DNA of 64,000 nucleotides from Adiantum capillus-veneris (GCA_014529385.2 CM043944.1:92435914-92499913); one strand, 5' to 3'; positions 23,644 through 35,369 are shown, numbered from the stretch's first letter. Translations and numbers: made by a program. Notes: generated by a model from the sequence alone, not told the origin.

Positions 23644-25000
23644 ACACCCTTAGAGTGAAAATTAAAAAATGCTTCCTCTCTGTTGAAGCTCTGTTGATGT
23701 GTGTGTGTGTAATCAGTGATCACACAACCAAGGCAAACCCAAGCTGCTTTTGCTACTCGGATTTCAGCTCAATGCTCCCCCAATTCTCCCTTCAAGCTTT
23801 GCAAGCTTTATTCAATTGCCTCCAAGGTCGCCTGTCGAGTCACATCTAACAGTGTGTGTGTGTGTGTGTGTGTACATGCAACCTAGCTTCAATTCTTGTG
23901 ACTTGCCAACACACACAAAAACAAGTGAAAGGGTCATGATGGCTTTCAAAAACAATAAGAAAGTGATAAAATGGTTAGGTTGAATTAAATTGGTATCAGT
24001 GTTTGGGAAAGGATTGTCTCAGCTTAGTCTTGAGCCGATTGAAAATCGAGACTAGCTAACTACAAACCATGGTAAATGGAAGAAAAACCGATGAAATATG
24101 TGAGAAAGTCGTCCAAAAATTTTACAAATCTTAAAATTTTTGCTAGTATTTTTGATTTTCTTCTTTGTGAGGAAGAAACTTGATCAGCAGCTGCTTAATA
24201 AAAGAGACTTTGTCGAACGTTAACACTGACTGGAATCAAGCTATAAAATGCAAGAAATGTAAAGCCATGTGAAGTTGTGAAATGAAAGGTGAAATAAAAA
24301 GAATTAATTAATATATGTGTGTGTGTATAGAATTTATTAAAATTATGTAACGTGAAGCTTCACTTTAACATTCTAAAACAATAGAATGCAAAAAAAACAT
24401 GTGTGTGTGTGTGCAAAATTTACTAAAATTTATGCAAGGTGAAGCTTCACTTTAGCATTCTAAAACAATAGAATTCAACAAAAGTAAAGACAGGTCGCGA
24501 TGTGAAATGAAAGGTAAGTCTCCATCATGTCACGATGTGAAATGAAAGGAGTCTGCCTAACCCAACACAACACTAAGGGTTTCTTTTAGAAAGCCAAAAA
24601 GCGATGCTACCCGCTTGTTAACTTCCCTTGCAAGTCAATTTTCAGTTGCACTTCAACTTCAAATTTCCAAGCCCTCAACATTCTTAATTTTGGATTTTTT
24701 CTTAAATCAAGCTCACAAATCTTTGATTGCTTCATTTGAGCTTGTTTCTTCACACTTGCTTCACTGTGTATGTGTCTAACCACAGACCGATCCCTCAATC
24801 TAAAAGTGATGCATTGTGTGTTGTGTGTCTAACCAAACACTCCCCCAATCTCCCAAGATCCCCAATTTTTTGCTCGATTTTCATCTGTCCGTGATTCTCT
24901 ACTCGTACTACTCAGAGTCTACAGTTGCAGATTCGGTTTGCTTTGGAAGATTTTCTTGCTCAAGCTTGATTTTCTACTTGTAGCTATTGCAAGTCCCCTT
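23080..25000. other. No recognisable gene; several (GT)n tracts and a short tandem duplication
   Basis: GT dinucleotide tracts occur at about 23610-23641, 23852-23873 and 24400-24413. Near 23990 is TTGGTATCAG, a partial match to the plant primer-binding site, preceded by no clear LTR. A unit containing the palindrome GTGAAGCTTCAC and the phrase TTCTAAAACAATAGAAT occurs twice, with a period of about 89 bp (24352 and 24441). Confidence 0.6.
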
Positions 25001-25022
25001 GCTCACCTACTATTGATGCATT

Positions 25023-25450
25023 ACGTTGTGTCTTCGCTATGCAAAAATAGAGCACCGAGATGTTTTGTATACAGGTGACAAAATATGTTGTGTCTTCACT
25101 ATCCGAAAATAGAGCACTCAAACGGCCGCCCGAGTGCTCTATCTAAGGGCAACACAACAGGTTTACAAAAATATACTATTGACGCATGAAGTTGTGTCTT
25201 CGCTATGCAAAAATAGAGCACCCGGATGAATGTCTAGGTGTTCTTTTTTTTGCATACAGGTGACACAATATGTTGTGTCTTCGCAAATGCAAAAATAAAG
25301 CACTCAGACGACTATCCAGGTGCTCTATTTTTGCATACAGGCGACACAATAGGTATATTTTCTTGAAGATTTGTGTCTTTGCTATGCAGAAATAGAGCAA
25401 CCAAATGGTTGTTCGGGTGTTCTATTTTTGCATAGAGACGACATAAACAC
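25023..25450. repeat. Tandem array of hairpin-forming units (array 1)
   Basis: Five units begin near 25023, 25088, 25191, 25272 and 25371. Each has a left arm like GTTGTGTCTTCGCTATGCAA AAATAGAGCAC, a short variable loop of 10-20 nt, and a right arm that is its approximate reverse complement (GTGCTCTATTTTTGCATACA GGCGACACAAT). Arms are about 33 nt with some mismatches. Units are about 65-80 bp, with spacers between some of them. Confidence 0.85.
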
Positions 25451-25925
25451 AAATAAAAAAATGGTATAAATTTTTTTGAATTTAAATACTTATCTTTATG
25501 TTTTCTTAGGAACATTTTGAGCTCTTTAGCTTTGAAATCTGTATAGAAGACTTTCACAAAATACGATGGATTGATCTTAGAATGTTATATATAGCCCCTT
25601 GGAGAGCTTTAAATAGAATTTCATCATGCCAATCATGCACCTTGGGACACGTGCTAAACAATCAAATCCATGCATAACAATCGAATCCATGCATCGTAAT
25701 CATGTTAGTGCAAAATTTACCTTGGTAATTGTGCACTCCTATATATAGAGGTGCTCGCACTCAAACAATATTTTTGTTAATATTTCTCTATTAGATTCAT
25801 TCCAGACTCCACATTGATCCACAAAGTTGATTCAAGGTCAACTTACATCGGGCCTTCTTCTCCCGCTTTACATATTCGATTTCAACCAAACCTTCACGTT
25901 TTCTTGAAATTTCTCCTCATTAGAC

Positions 25926-26455
25926 ACTTAACGGGCGGACATCGGGCTCACCTTAGAGACAATACGGGATCACCCCCAAGCCTGGGGACGTGCAGCCAAT
26001 GGGCTAGCCTCTGTCGCAAAGGCTGGTGTCCCATACCATCGAGCCCACATCATTACTAGTGTGCAGGCAGAGCCGCCAAGGGCGTAGAGTCTAAGTGTGG
26101 TGATCACACAAGACAAGCGTAAATGAGACTCAAGTCCTACTTATAGGAGTTCATAACCAAAGGGTCATGTTCACACTGGCCGAACATACTATAGGCATCC
26201 ATTTTGATGTCTAGGGACGTAACTCTTCTTGCCTTATTTTGAATTGATGCCCTGAACAATATCCTTGGTTAAAAAACTGAGAAAATCCTACACACATGAC
26301 ATGATGCAAGTCCAACTCAATCCTAGACACGTAATGGGCAGACATCAGGCTCACCACCCAACCATAGAGCCAAAATGGGCTCACTCTTGAGCCTAGGGGC
26401 CTGCAACTAGTGGGCTAACCTCTGCCACAAGGGTCGGTGTCCCTAAACCCTCAAT
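25926..26455. repeat. Diverged direct duplication, period about 405 bp
   Basis: The stretch around ACGGGCGGACATCGGGCTCA at 25930 recurs as AATGGGCAGACATCAGGCTC at 26334. Both continue to similar 'GTGCAGCCAATGGGCTAGCC' and 'CTGCAACTAGTGGGCTAACC' segments. Origin unknown. Confidence 0.7.
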
Positions 26456-26675
26456 CCTAAATGTGCAGAAGAACACAGTAGGTTGTAGTTCTCTGTTACA
26501 GTCTAGCATCAATTTTAGTTAGGGCAAGACCTAGCCTAGCACCCTTGTGAGCCTCTAGAAGGAGGTGCATGCCGAGCCAGGTCGTAGTTGCATACCCTCT
26601 CTTGCACAATACCTATCAAAGTCAACGATGCTAAATAAAAATAAAAGGGGATAAAGTAGGAGAGAACAACTAAAA

Positions 26676-26948
26676 ATGAAATACATCAAAATAAGTAGTA
26701 CCGGATTCTACTTTTTCGGCGCTTCTTTCAACGTCTATTCCGACGACATCGCGAATTCACATACCGACGCCTATTCCGACGGCTGTACTGACAGCTGTAC
26801 CGACAGCACCTGCAAAAATAAAAACCGCGGGCTTTCTTTGTGCATTTCTCTTGTTCTTGCGCGTTTTCTCAAGCTCTCCTCTTCCCCATCTCTCATAGAT
26901 CTGGTGCGATACAAGCCGTCGGAGGTGCTAATCTTGCTTGTGGGTTAG
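26676..26948 (+). other. Unrecognised open frame with Asp/Ser/Cys repeats
   Basis: A 90-codon frame includes a repetitive stretch (DAYSDGCTDSCTDST) derived from tandem CCGACGCC/ACCGACAG units. After its stop come AAGGTAAG at 26960 and TTTTTGCAGG at 27031, which could be an intron donor and acceptor, and a TTTAGGGTTTAGGG telo-box at 26992-27006. Too little to call a gene. Confidence 0.25.
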
Positions 26949-27299
26949 CGCATAACATTAAGGTAAGATTGTTTTCATGTTTACTTGTAGATTTAGGGTT
27001 TAGGGTTTAACTTTGCGTTTGTGTGTGCGTTTTTGCAGGTTCCAGGACTTTTAAAACAACTTTCATTGCTCAAATAGGACGAATGTGAGTGCTCAAACCT
27101 TTAAATGCATATTAAGTTTATTTAAATTACTTTGTATATTAAGAAAGGAAAATTTCATGCTTTAAACTTTGAATTCTTTAAAAGAAAATTAGGATTTGTT
27201 ATGTGAGATTTCATTTTAAATTATGAAAGAATCTTGTTTTGAAGAATTTTTTTAGTGAATTATGTCATTTTTCAAATTATACATTTGATGGATTTATGT

Positions 27300-27575
27300 T
27301 TTAGGTTAAGTTTAGGTTATAAGTTAAGTTAGATTAGATTAGGTTATGTTAAGTTAAGCTACAGTGTTAGGTTAGGTTACGTTATCTTATACGTTAGGTT
27401 AGATTAAGTTAAGCTACGTTAGGTTAAGTTATATTAGGTTAGGTTAGGTTAAGCTACATTAACTTAAGTTAGGCTATCTTATATGTTATGTTAGGTGAAG
27501 TTAATCTACGTTAGATTTAGCTACATTAGGTTAGGTTAGGTTAAGCTACATTAGGCTAAGTTAGATTAAGCTACG
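27300..27575. repeat. Degenerate TTAGG/TTAGGT-type tract
   Basis: The DNA is built of TTAGG, TTAAG, TTACG and TTATA pentamers with stretches such as TTAGGTTAGGTTAGG. It lies immediately left of hairpin array 2. Confidence 0.85.
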
Positions 27576-27579
27576 TTCG

Positions 27580-28567
27580 ACAATACGGCAAGCCATAGAG
27601 CTTACCCACAAGGCATATTAAAAACAACAAAATGGCGATCCGTTTGTCAATACGGCAAGCCATAAAGCTTACCTACAACACATATGCATTGTGGGCAAGC
27701 TCTATGGCTTTTCGTATTGCCAATGGCTCGCCATTGTGTTGTTTATATGTCCTCCAGCGGTTTTCAAGTCCTAAAATAGCTAAGCGACCCTGAAAATAAC
27801 ACCATGGTGAGCCGTTTGGCAATACGGCAATCCATAGATCTTGCTTACAATGCATATGCATTGTGGGCAAGCTTTATGGCTTGCCGTATTGCCAAACGAC
27901 TCGCCATGGTGTTGTCTATATGTTTGCGAGCGATTTTCAAGCGCTAAAATTGCCTCGTATCCCTATAAACAACATAATGGCGATCCGTTTGGGAATACGG
28001 CAAGCCACAAAGCTTACCCACAAGGTATGTGCATTGAGGGCAAGATCTATGGCTCTCCATATTGCCAAAAGGCTCGAAATTGTGTTGTTTTTAGGACCAT
28101 AAGTGATTTTCAAGCCCTAAAATAGGTAGGTAACCCTAAAAACAACACAATGGAGATCTGTTTGGAAAAACGAAAAGCCACAGAGCTTGCCCACAATGCA
28201 TATATGGATTACTGTATTGCCAACGGCTTGCCATTATGTTGTTTATATGTTTGCGAGCGATTTTCAAGCACTAAAATTGCCTCATGCCCCTAAAAACAAC
28301 ACAATGACGATTCGTTTGGCAATATGGCAAGCCATAAAGCTTGCCCACAAGGCATATGCATTGTGGGTAAGCTCTATGGCTTGCCATTTTGTTGTCTATA
28401 TATTTGCGAACGGTTTTAGGCCATAAAATTGCTTCGCAACTCTAAAAACAACACAATGGTGAGCCGTTTGCCAAATTGGCAAGCCATAGAGCTTGCCCAC
28501 ATAGTATATGCATTGTGGGAAAGCTGTATGGCTTGTCATTGCTAAACACCTCACCATTGTGTTGTTT
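27580..28567. repeat. Tandem array of long hairpin units (array 2)
   Basis: Six units start near 27623, 27796, 27968, 28141, 28296 and 28447 (periods about 172, 172, 173, 155 and 151 bp), plus a half unit at 27580. Each contains a quasi-palindrome of about 118 bp centred on a TGCATATGCA-like core. The left arm runs from AACAACACAATGG through CAATACGGCAAGCCATAGAG to CTTGCCCACAATGCAT. The right arm is its approximate reverse complement, ending CCATTGTGTTGTT. In the unit at 27796 roughly 50 of 60 arm positions pair. Spacers of about 55 nt contain GCGATTTTCAAGC.CTAAAA. Confidence 0.92.
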
Positions 28568-28975
28568 TTATGTTAGGTTAGGCTAGGTTAGGTTTAGGTT
28601 ATAGGTTAGGTTAGAGCTATGGATGGCATAATAGTCGAAAAAATACAAACGGACTTCGAATATGACTCGTGTACTTCTAAAAACGCAAACAGACTTCGGT
28701 TAGGTTAGGTTATAAGTTAGGTTACATTAAGTTAAGTTAGGTATAGGTTTTAGGTTATGTTAGATTATAGGTTAGGCATAATGATTATAGGTTAGGTTAG
28801 AGCTAACGTCAAATTAATAGTAAAAAAAGGCAATTGGACTTCGAAGATGACTTGTGTACTTCTAAAAATGCAAACGGACTTCGGTTAAGTTAGGTTATAG
28901 GTTATAAGTTAGGTTACATTAAGTTAGGTGAGGGTTATGTTATAGGTTAGGTTAGATTATAGGTTAGGTTAGAGC
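28568..28975. repeat. Degenerate TTAGG-type tract with short tandem units
   Basis: TTAGG-like pentamers as at 27300, alternating with a repeated phrase (GGACTTCG followed by a TGTACTTCTAAAAA segment) at about 28651, 28835 and 28995. Confidence 0.8.
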
Positions 28976-28999
28976 TAGCGTCAAATTAATAGTAGAAAA

Positions 29000-29355
29000 A
29001 AAACAATCGGACTTCAAAAGTGCACACAAACTTCAAGAAGCTTAATATATAGTCATTGACCAATAAAGACGAGATTATTACCCTGTGGTCCTAATCTCCG
29101 TGCACCTCTAGACCGAGGTGTGTGGGGATCGGTCCTGGCTAGAGAATGTGAGGTTGTTAGAGTTAGCAGAAAATAGTTGAAAAAATGCAATCGGACTTCA
29201 AAAGTGCACACAGACTTCAAGAACTTTAATATATAGTCATTGACCAATAAATATGAGATTATTACCCTGTGGTCCTAATCTCCGTGCACCTCTAGATCGA
29301 GGTGTGCGCGGATCGAGCCTGGCTAGAGAATGTGGAATGTGAGGTTGTTAAAGCT
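29000..29355. repeat. Tandem duplication, period about 184 bp
   Basis: The unit from CGGACTTCAAAAGTGCACAC through TATAGTCATTGACCAATAAA to GGCTAGAGAATGTG occurs twice, near 29009 and 29191. Each copy holds a small inverted repeat around CACCTCTAGACCGAGGTGTG. Confidence 0.88.
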
Positions 29356-30014
29356 TGTCATGTACTTAGTAGTGTGTAGTTATAACAACTAGAGTGTTTT
29401 AATTATTTGTTGCATCATTGGTAGATAAAGTATGGACGATAGGATGGTGTGTCCTTGTGAACATTGCAAGCATCAGATCTTTTGAAAATGAAAAATTTGC
29501 GATTAAAACATACCCAATCACGGTCTCTTTCCGATAAAGCGAGTAGAAGACCTACGTTATCGATCTCATGGTCTAGGGATTGAAGGTCAAAGTCCACAAG
29601 TAGATATTGCTCCAACTTCATCCCAGAGAAGACGATTTTCAAACGGGCAGCCATCGATTGAGTCCTCCCAACTAATACCTGAAACGGCATTTCAAGAAGT
29701 AGAGATGGAGTAGATGTTGGATGTGTTCTTTGACATGGATTCTAACATAGAAGGTGACAACATTGAACGCAGTACTGTGGACAACCTCAACCATCCCATT
29801 CATATCGACGTCATGATAGCAACGATGAGGAAGGCGAGATGATGGAAAGTCTTGCACGCATGCTGTCTACACTAGCGCAAAAATCTCAGTTCTCCGTACC
29901 GCATTGGCAATGCTTAATTTTGTTCCTTGGGAGTTTCCTGTTTGTGAGGTGTCTATGCCGATTGTGGAGGAGCTTGTCGACAAAGATGAGCCTTTTGTTG
30001 TGCAAAAAGATTTG
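29356..30014 (+). other. No secure gene; possible transposase-associated fragment
   Basis: The plus strand near 29430 reads DDRMVCPCEHCKHQIF, which has the CPC..C spacing seen at the start of EnSpm transposase-associated domains, but the rest does not follow convincingly. A frame at 29904-30101 runs into the 3' LTR of the gypsy element that begins at 30015. Confidence 0.25.
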
Positions 30015-30692
30015 TGTAATGGAATTGGCCTATTAATTTTGCGAGTAGCAGAAATTAGAGAAAGTACTTTTGTGAAATTACTTTGTGAGCATAGTAGGTG
30101 AATATAATTGATGGTAGCAACATAAACATAGCATTTAGTTAACTTGGCATGAACAATACTTTTGCAAGAGAGAGAGTTTAGAGAAAATGACAACAATTGA
30201 GGACCGGATTTATGTGGAGCCGGTCCCCCCTCCAATAGGCATTTGTATTATAGCTTCTCCCATCAAGAGAGACTTGTTACAATACAGTCTTTGTGTTCCT
30301 TCTGACTTAGGTGATGCAATGAATATGAAAAAATTCATGCATCACAAGCATAACATATGCTTTGTGGAAAGCATTAGCTATCCTAAGCCTCAGTCCCAAG
30401 ACCAAGACCTCAAACACTTTTGAAGGTTGAGAGAGCTAGTAGGGAATGAGGGTAGGGAAGAGGAAGAAGAAACATTTCATAGGAGAAAGAATTAGTTCCT
30501 CACTTATCATCACTCTTCTTGCTAGCATACATGATAGCATAGTAATGAAGATGGAGAAGATGGCAAGCTTAAGCATTGAAGCATGGCTCTTGGTTGGATC
30601 TGCATTCCATAGCCAAGAGTGTTGGTGTAGGCTCTCAATCTCTCTACTTGCTTGGAGAAGAAGAGAGAGCTCTTGCACGTTGCACAATACAC

Positions 30693-30755
<63 letters not shown>

Positions 30756-31130
30756 ATACCCCCCAGCATGCCCCCTACTTGCTGTGGTCGACCCCCCCTT
30801 GTAGCTCATGCTTGAAGCTCATTGAACCACAAGCAAGAGTCATACCAAGCAAGTATACTAGCCTTGGGACAAGTGTCCCCCTTTCCCTTTTGAGAGAGAG
30901 GACTTGATAAATGCAAAAACAATTAATTAAATCTACTATTTTTTCATTGGACCCCTTGGGTGGCCAATAAATAGGCTTTAGGCACACCATGAGGGAAACA
31001 TGAGGAGGAACTTGACAAGTGTCCCTTTTGCTTTCTTTGTACAAAGCTTACCTTGTGTGAGTGTGTGTTCTCTCTCATCCCCCCTCTTGTAGGGCTCACC
31101 CCGTCCTTGTAGGGATTGATGATTGACTTT
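30015..31130 (-). repeat. 3' LTR of the gypsy element
   Basis: Direct repeat of 37120-38213 with many substitutions and indels. A GA tract of about 50 bp at 30697-30748 is embedded in it. Confidence 0.85.
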
Positions 31131-31984
31131 TGGCACACCTTACCTCAAGCACCTTAGTTAGCAAGCATGACAAAGCACCTCAAGCTTGGGTGGTATTCCC
31201 ACAAGCACCTCAAACTCCCTAGTCGGCAAGCATGACAAGCACCTCAAGTACCTTAGTCAGCAAGCTCGTCAAGCACCTTAGTTAGCAAACACGACAAGCA
31301 CCTCAAGCACCTTAAGCTTGGGCCGGGTTCCCACCTCAAGCTCCACCCTAGCTTACCTAAGGTTAAAGGACTTTTTAACACTAATCTTTGGAGGTCTTCA
31401 ATAAAGCTAACCCTAAGGTCATTAAGCTCCATTGTTTATTCTTGCTCTTTGACATACCAGCTCTCATTTGGGCCCCTTTACCATTGGCACCATGTTGAGG
31501 TAGATCTATAAGCACATGTCTATATCCTAACCGTTGTTCCCGTTTATTCTCCCACATTAAATGATCAGTTTAATAGGAGAAAATCATTTGGGTTGGTTAG
31601 ATATTAGATTTTATGACATTACCTCTCTCTTGAAATCATAGTCTTCCTCGACTATAAGGTAGAAGAGATAAAGCCTTAGTCATTAGTCAATCTTGCTTAG
31701 CAGGTAGAGGATCCCTTTTTACCCTACAACATCTTTCCAAGATGGATGACTAATCCATGTGGTGCTTGGAAGACATAGTTGCCGCAAGCATGTCTGCTCT
31801 TTAGTCCATTTCATTCTCCCAAGTAGAGTGACAGATTGTACTTGGTGTTTGAGAGACGTCGTCATCACAAACATGATTCTAAGCATGCATACTATTTAAA
31901 TTTGTGCCTAATAAAAAGAGAACTATTCTTATAACACAAAAAATTGGTCATTTTAAAAGAAATTTGTACATTTGCTTACTCTAA

Positions 31985-32569
31985 TGTAGCATTGTAAACA
32001 TTGACAAGGTTCATACTATCCTTAAGCTGTATTCCTTGCATCCATCTAGCATCTTCAAAAGGATAATTTTTGAGCTTAATAAGATACCGTCAAATAATCT
32101 TACCATGTCGTAGTACCTTGTCTTCATGCTTCGGTTGTAGCACCTGTTCTTGGTCTTCAACTTTGTGAGGGTCTTCAATAATTGGTTCACTTGGTGGCTC
32201 TCCTTTGTAGGGATTAAGTAGGCTCACATGAAAAGCATTGTGTATGAGACAATGGTTGGGCTTGATAAGCCATCTCATTGAGGGATTTAAGATTTGTAAA
32301 GGACCATAGTATCTTTTTGCTAGCTTAGCATAGTACTTTTGATGGCCCGTAGGATTTTTGCATGTCATTTGCCTCAATCGAGCCTTAGGAAACTTAAGTA
32401 AGACCCAATCATTTTCTTTGAACGTTAAGGCCCTTCTGTGCTTGTCAGCAACAACTTTTTGCCTTTGTTGAGAGATGGATATAGCCTCCTTAATCTTTTG
32501 AAAATTTTTTTGTAGGTCACGGCTATACTCATTGGTAGCAAATATCTTCCCATGTACTTTAAGTAGCAA
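31985..32569 (-). pseudogene. Gypsy integrase C-terminus with chromodomain-like tail
   Basis: The frame 32569-32090 holds the integrase C-terminal module (KHRRALTFKENDWVLLKFPK, then YYGPLQILNPS), which ends in LRHGKII. An in-frame TGA follows, after which the same frame reads RYLIKLKNYPFEDARWMQ, the core of a chromodomain used by chromoviral elements to target chromatin. It overlaps the upstream integrase frame with a frameshift. Confidence 0.85.
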
Positions 32570-33252
32570 GGGGCTTTAGGTGCTCCCTCAATTATTTCAA
32601 AAGGTGCTTTTCCCGTAGAAGTATGTACAATATTATTGTAGGCATACTCTACAAGAGGTAAGTTTTCCCATTGTGAGTGTTGATCTACTTCTGTAACATA
32701 AGTCTTTAGTAGATCGAGTATCGTAAGATTGGCTATCTCACTTTGGCCATCCATTTGTGGGTGATAGGCCGAAGAGAAATTCAATCTTGTTCCTAGATTT
32801 TCAAAGAGACCTTTCCAAAAATTATTGGTCATTCTACGATCGTTGTCTGACACGATGGATGTTGGCAATCCATGGTGTTTGAAAATCTATGATATGAAGA
32901 GAGTGGCCATTTGGTGTGTCTTAACAGTCTTTTTGATAGGAATTAAGTGTGCTTGCTTGCTACCCTTGTTGAATATTTTCCATGTTCCTGTATTCCCATG
33001 GATAGACTTTGGTAATCCAAAGATGAAATCCATGGATATACTCTCCCATGGTGAATTTGGGATAGGCATTGGATAGAGTAATCCACGTTGCTTCCCTCTA
33101 TCATACTTGGTCTTTCGGCATACTACACATTTTGAAACATACTCTTGTATGTCCACTTTCATGGTAGGCCAATAGAAGTACATTTCTACTCCTCGGAGAG
33201 TAGGTTGAATGCCTCTATGCCCCGCATAGGAAGGAGCATGGGATTCATACAT
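32425..33252 (-). pseudogene. Gypsy integrase, zinc-binding and catalytic core
   Basis: From 33252 the frame shows H....H (ESHAPSYAGHRGI) and CVVCRK, the zinc-binding HHCC module, then SISMDFIFGLP with the first catalytic Asp. The frame at 32868-32425 continues with TSIVSDNDRRM (second Asp) and HPQMDGQSEIAN (catalytic Glu). All three DDE residues remain, but a frameshift near 32880 separates the halves. It would insert element cDNA into the genome. Confidence 0.92.
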
Positions 33253-33425
33253 AACTTTCTTATGAAGGGAATGGGTAACACATAGCCTATTTCCATGGAG
33301 AAGATAACCATCCTACAAGGTGAATGGTTCCTCTTTCTTCCCCAAAGCAAGGACTAACATTATGTCTCTAAAGTTAGGGTCAGTAGAATACTCATCTATC
33401 ATAGAAGATAGATCATTGTGAGTAG

Positions 33426-33824
33426 CTATAGACACCACATTAACTTTTGGTCGTCATGAAAGTGCATCAGCCCCACTTGATTGTGCTTACCAGCAATGTG
33501 AGCAATATGGAAATTAAATTGCGAAAGAAAAATTTTCCACCTCATTTGTTTGTCGAAAAGCTTGGTTTGCGTCATAAAGTACTTGAAACTTTGGTTGTCG
33601 GTTCGTAGAATAAATGGAGTCCCCAATAAATAATGCTTCCATGTGTCTAGGGCATGTAGAATAGCTAAAAGATCTTTCTCATAAATGCCTAAGACATGTT
33701 CATCTTTGTTGAGGCTTCGGCTCTCATATGCTATGGCATGCCCTTCTTGTAGCAAGAATGCTCCAAGGAAATCACCACAAGGATCACATTGGACCTCAAA
33801 TGGATTTGAGAGATCCAGAAGCAT
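33426..33824 (-). pseudogene. Gypsy RNase H domain
   Basis: The frame reads FEVQCDPCGDFLGAFLLQEG ('V..DAS..G.GA.L.Q'), then AYESRSLN, YEKDLLAILHAL and FILRTDNQSFKY. It therefore keeps the active-site pattern of gypsy RNase H, which degrades the RNA strand during reverse transcription. A frameshift near 33824 parts it from the RT. Confidence 0.9.
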
Positions 33825-33938
33825 GAGGACTGGTTGGAAGGTAAGCTTCTCTTTGAGCTTGTCAAAAGCATTTTGCTCCTTAGTAGTCCAAAAATACTTA
33901 ACATGTTTCTTAGTTAAGTCATGTAGTGGTATCGCTAT

Positions 33939-34532
33939 TTAAGAAAATTTTGCTATGAATCGTCTATAGTATGCACACATACCAATAAAGCTTCTTAGAT
34001 CATGTAGATTCCTTGGATTAGGCCATTCTTTTATTGCCTCTAGCTTTGATGGATCCATATGGATACCATCTTGAGAGATAATATGACCTAGGCATTGAAT
34101 CTCTTGAAGGAGGAAAAAATTGCTTTTCTTTTGGTTGAGAAAAAGCTTGTTCTCCCTCAAAGCTTGAAAAATCACTTGGAGATGTTTCCTGTGTTCCTCC
34201 TCCAAAGACTTGGAGTAAATGATGATATCATCAAAGAACACTCCAGTGAATTTGCGGTAGGGTCTAAAGATTTTCTCAATTAGACGATTGAACATAGCTT
34301 GTGCATTAGTCAAGCCAAAGGGCATGACTAAATATTCATAAAGACCAAACGTTGTGCGAAACGCGGTCTTTAGGATATCTTCATCCACTATCCTTATTTG
34401 GAAATAGCCACTAGTAAGGTCAATCCTACTGAAGTAGGTAGAGCCTTGTAGTTTATCAAACATATCTTCTACCTGAGGTACGAGAAATCTATTTTTTATA
34501 GTATATGGTTTAGTGCTCGATAGTCCACACAC
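33939..34532 (-). pseudogene. Gypsy reverse transcriptase
   Basis: The palm and fingers are well kept: STYFSRIDLTSGYFQIRI, then TAFRTTFGLYEYLVMPFGLT, then GVFFDDIIIYSK, where the polymerase motif is FFDD in place of the usual YLDD/YIDD, near 34232. QCLGHIISQDGI and SFIGMCAYYRRFI follow at the RNase H connection. About 198 codons are uninterrupted. It copies element RNA into DNA. Confidence 0.94.
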
Positions 34533-35334
34533 ATACCGTATGTACCATCTTTATTTTGCATTGAAAGGAACAAAAGGGAGAGGAGCTATGCCTCACCATC
34601 CATTTGTCAACCAATTCTTGTACTTGCCTCATGATCTCCTCTTGTTGAGCTTGAGAAACTTGATAAGGAGGCTTGTTAGGAGGTGAGATTCCTGGAAGGA
34701 GCTCAATACGATGGTCATCATCCCCTCGTTTTGGAGGTATGTCCGTAGGGATATTATCGATGAAAACATCTTGGAGTCCTTTTAGAAAATTAGACAAGTC
34801 TAACTCTTCTTTATTACTACCATTTACATTTGATGAAACGTTAGGGTCTTTTAGGGACTTTTTGACAAAAATCATGTATGCAAAAACTGAGCTCTCCATT
34901 GATTTATCAAAAGTAGGAGGATTTACAAGTGGTATAGTGCAACCACACTCACTAGCATCTATATACATGTTCTTTTCCCTGTAGGTGAAGTATATTCTCC
35001 TTTCAGAGAACTTGATGCTGGAAGCCATGCGATCAAACCATGGTGCCCCTAGGATAGCATCCTCAGGTTGGAGAGGAGAGATGAAAAAATATTCTTGGTC
35101 GACATAGCTTTGGACATGAAGCCTCAAATTCCCAATCAAGGGAGTAACGGAGGCTTGTTGTCCCTTGAAAGTTGTGTCAGCAGTTACAATATCTCCCATC
35201 TCAAAAGCTTGTATGTCCAACTTGGTGGCCAACTCCATTGATATGAAGTTGTGAGTAGAGCCAGGGTCAAACAAGATGAAGGCATCATGCTCCCTTACCT
35301 TCCCCAAGCATAGGAGAGAGATGATCCTTTGCAA
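34510..35334 (-). pseudogene. Gypsy aspartic protease and linker to RT
   Basis: The 274-codon frame begins with AFILFDPGSTHNFIS, the retropepsin active site (DPG in place of D[S/T]G), near 35268, and the flap-side motif AILGAPWFD. The C-terminal part (RIELLPGISPPNKPPYQVSQ, QVQELVDKWMVRHSSSPF) is the RT N-terminus. It overlaps the RT frame by a shift near 34520. Confidence 0.9.
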
Positions 35335-35369
35335 TGAGCATCCTCTTTTGGAGCTTAGATGGTGGAATC

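Noticed and set aside
23985-24000. Copia primer-binding site TTGGTATCAG
   Set aside because: The match breaks after ten bases and no LTR end or gag is associated.
26992-27009. Telomere (TTTAGGG)n
   Set aside because: Only about two and a half units; a telo-box or chance, not a telomere.
25023-28567. CRISPR-like arrays
   Set aside because: The repeats are long, diverged and self-complementary, with partly similar spacers, in eukaryotic DNA; there are no cas genes.
29430-29860. EnSpm/CACTA transposase gene
   Set aside because: Only a CPC..C motif fits; the following residues do not continue the domain.
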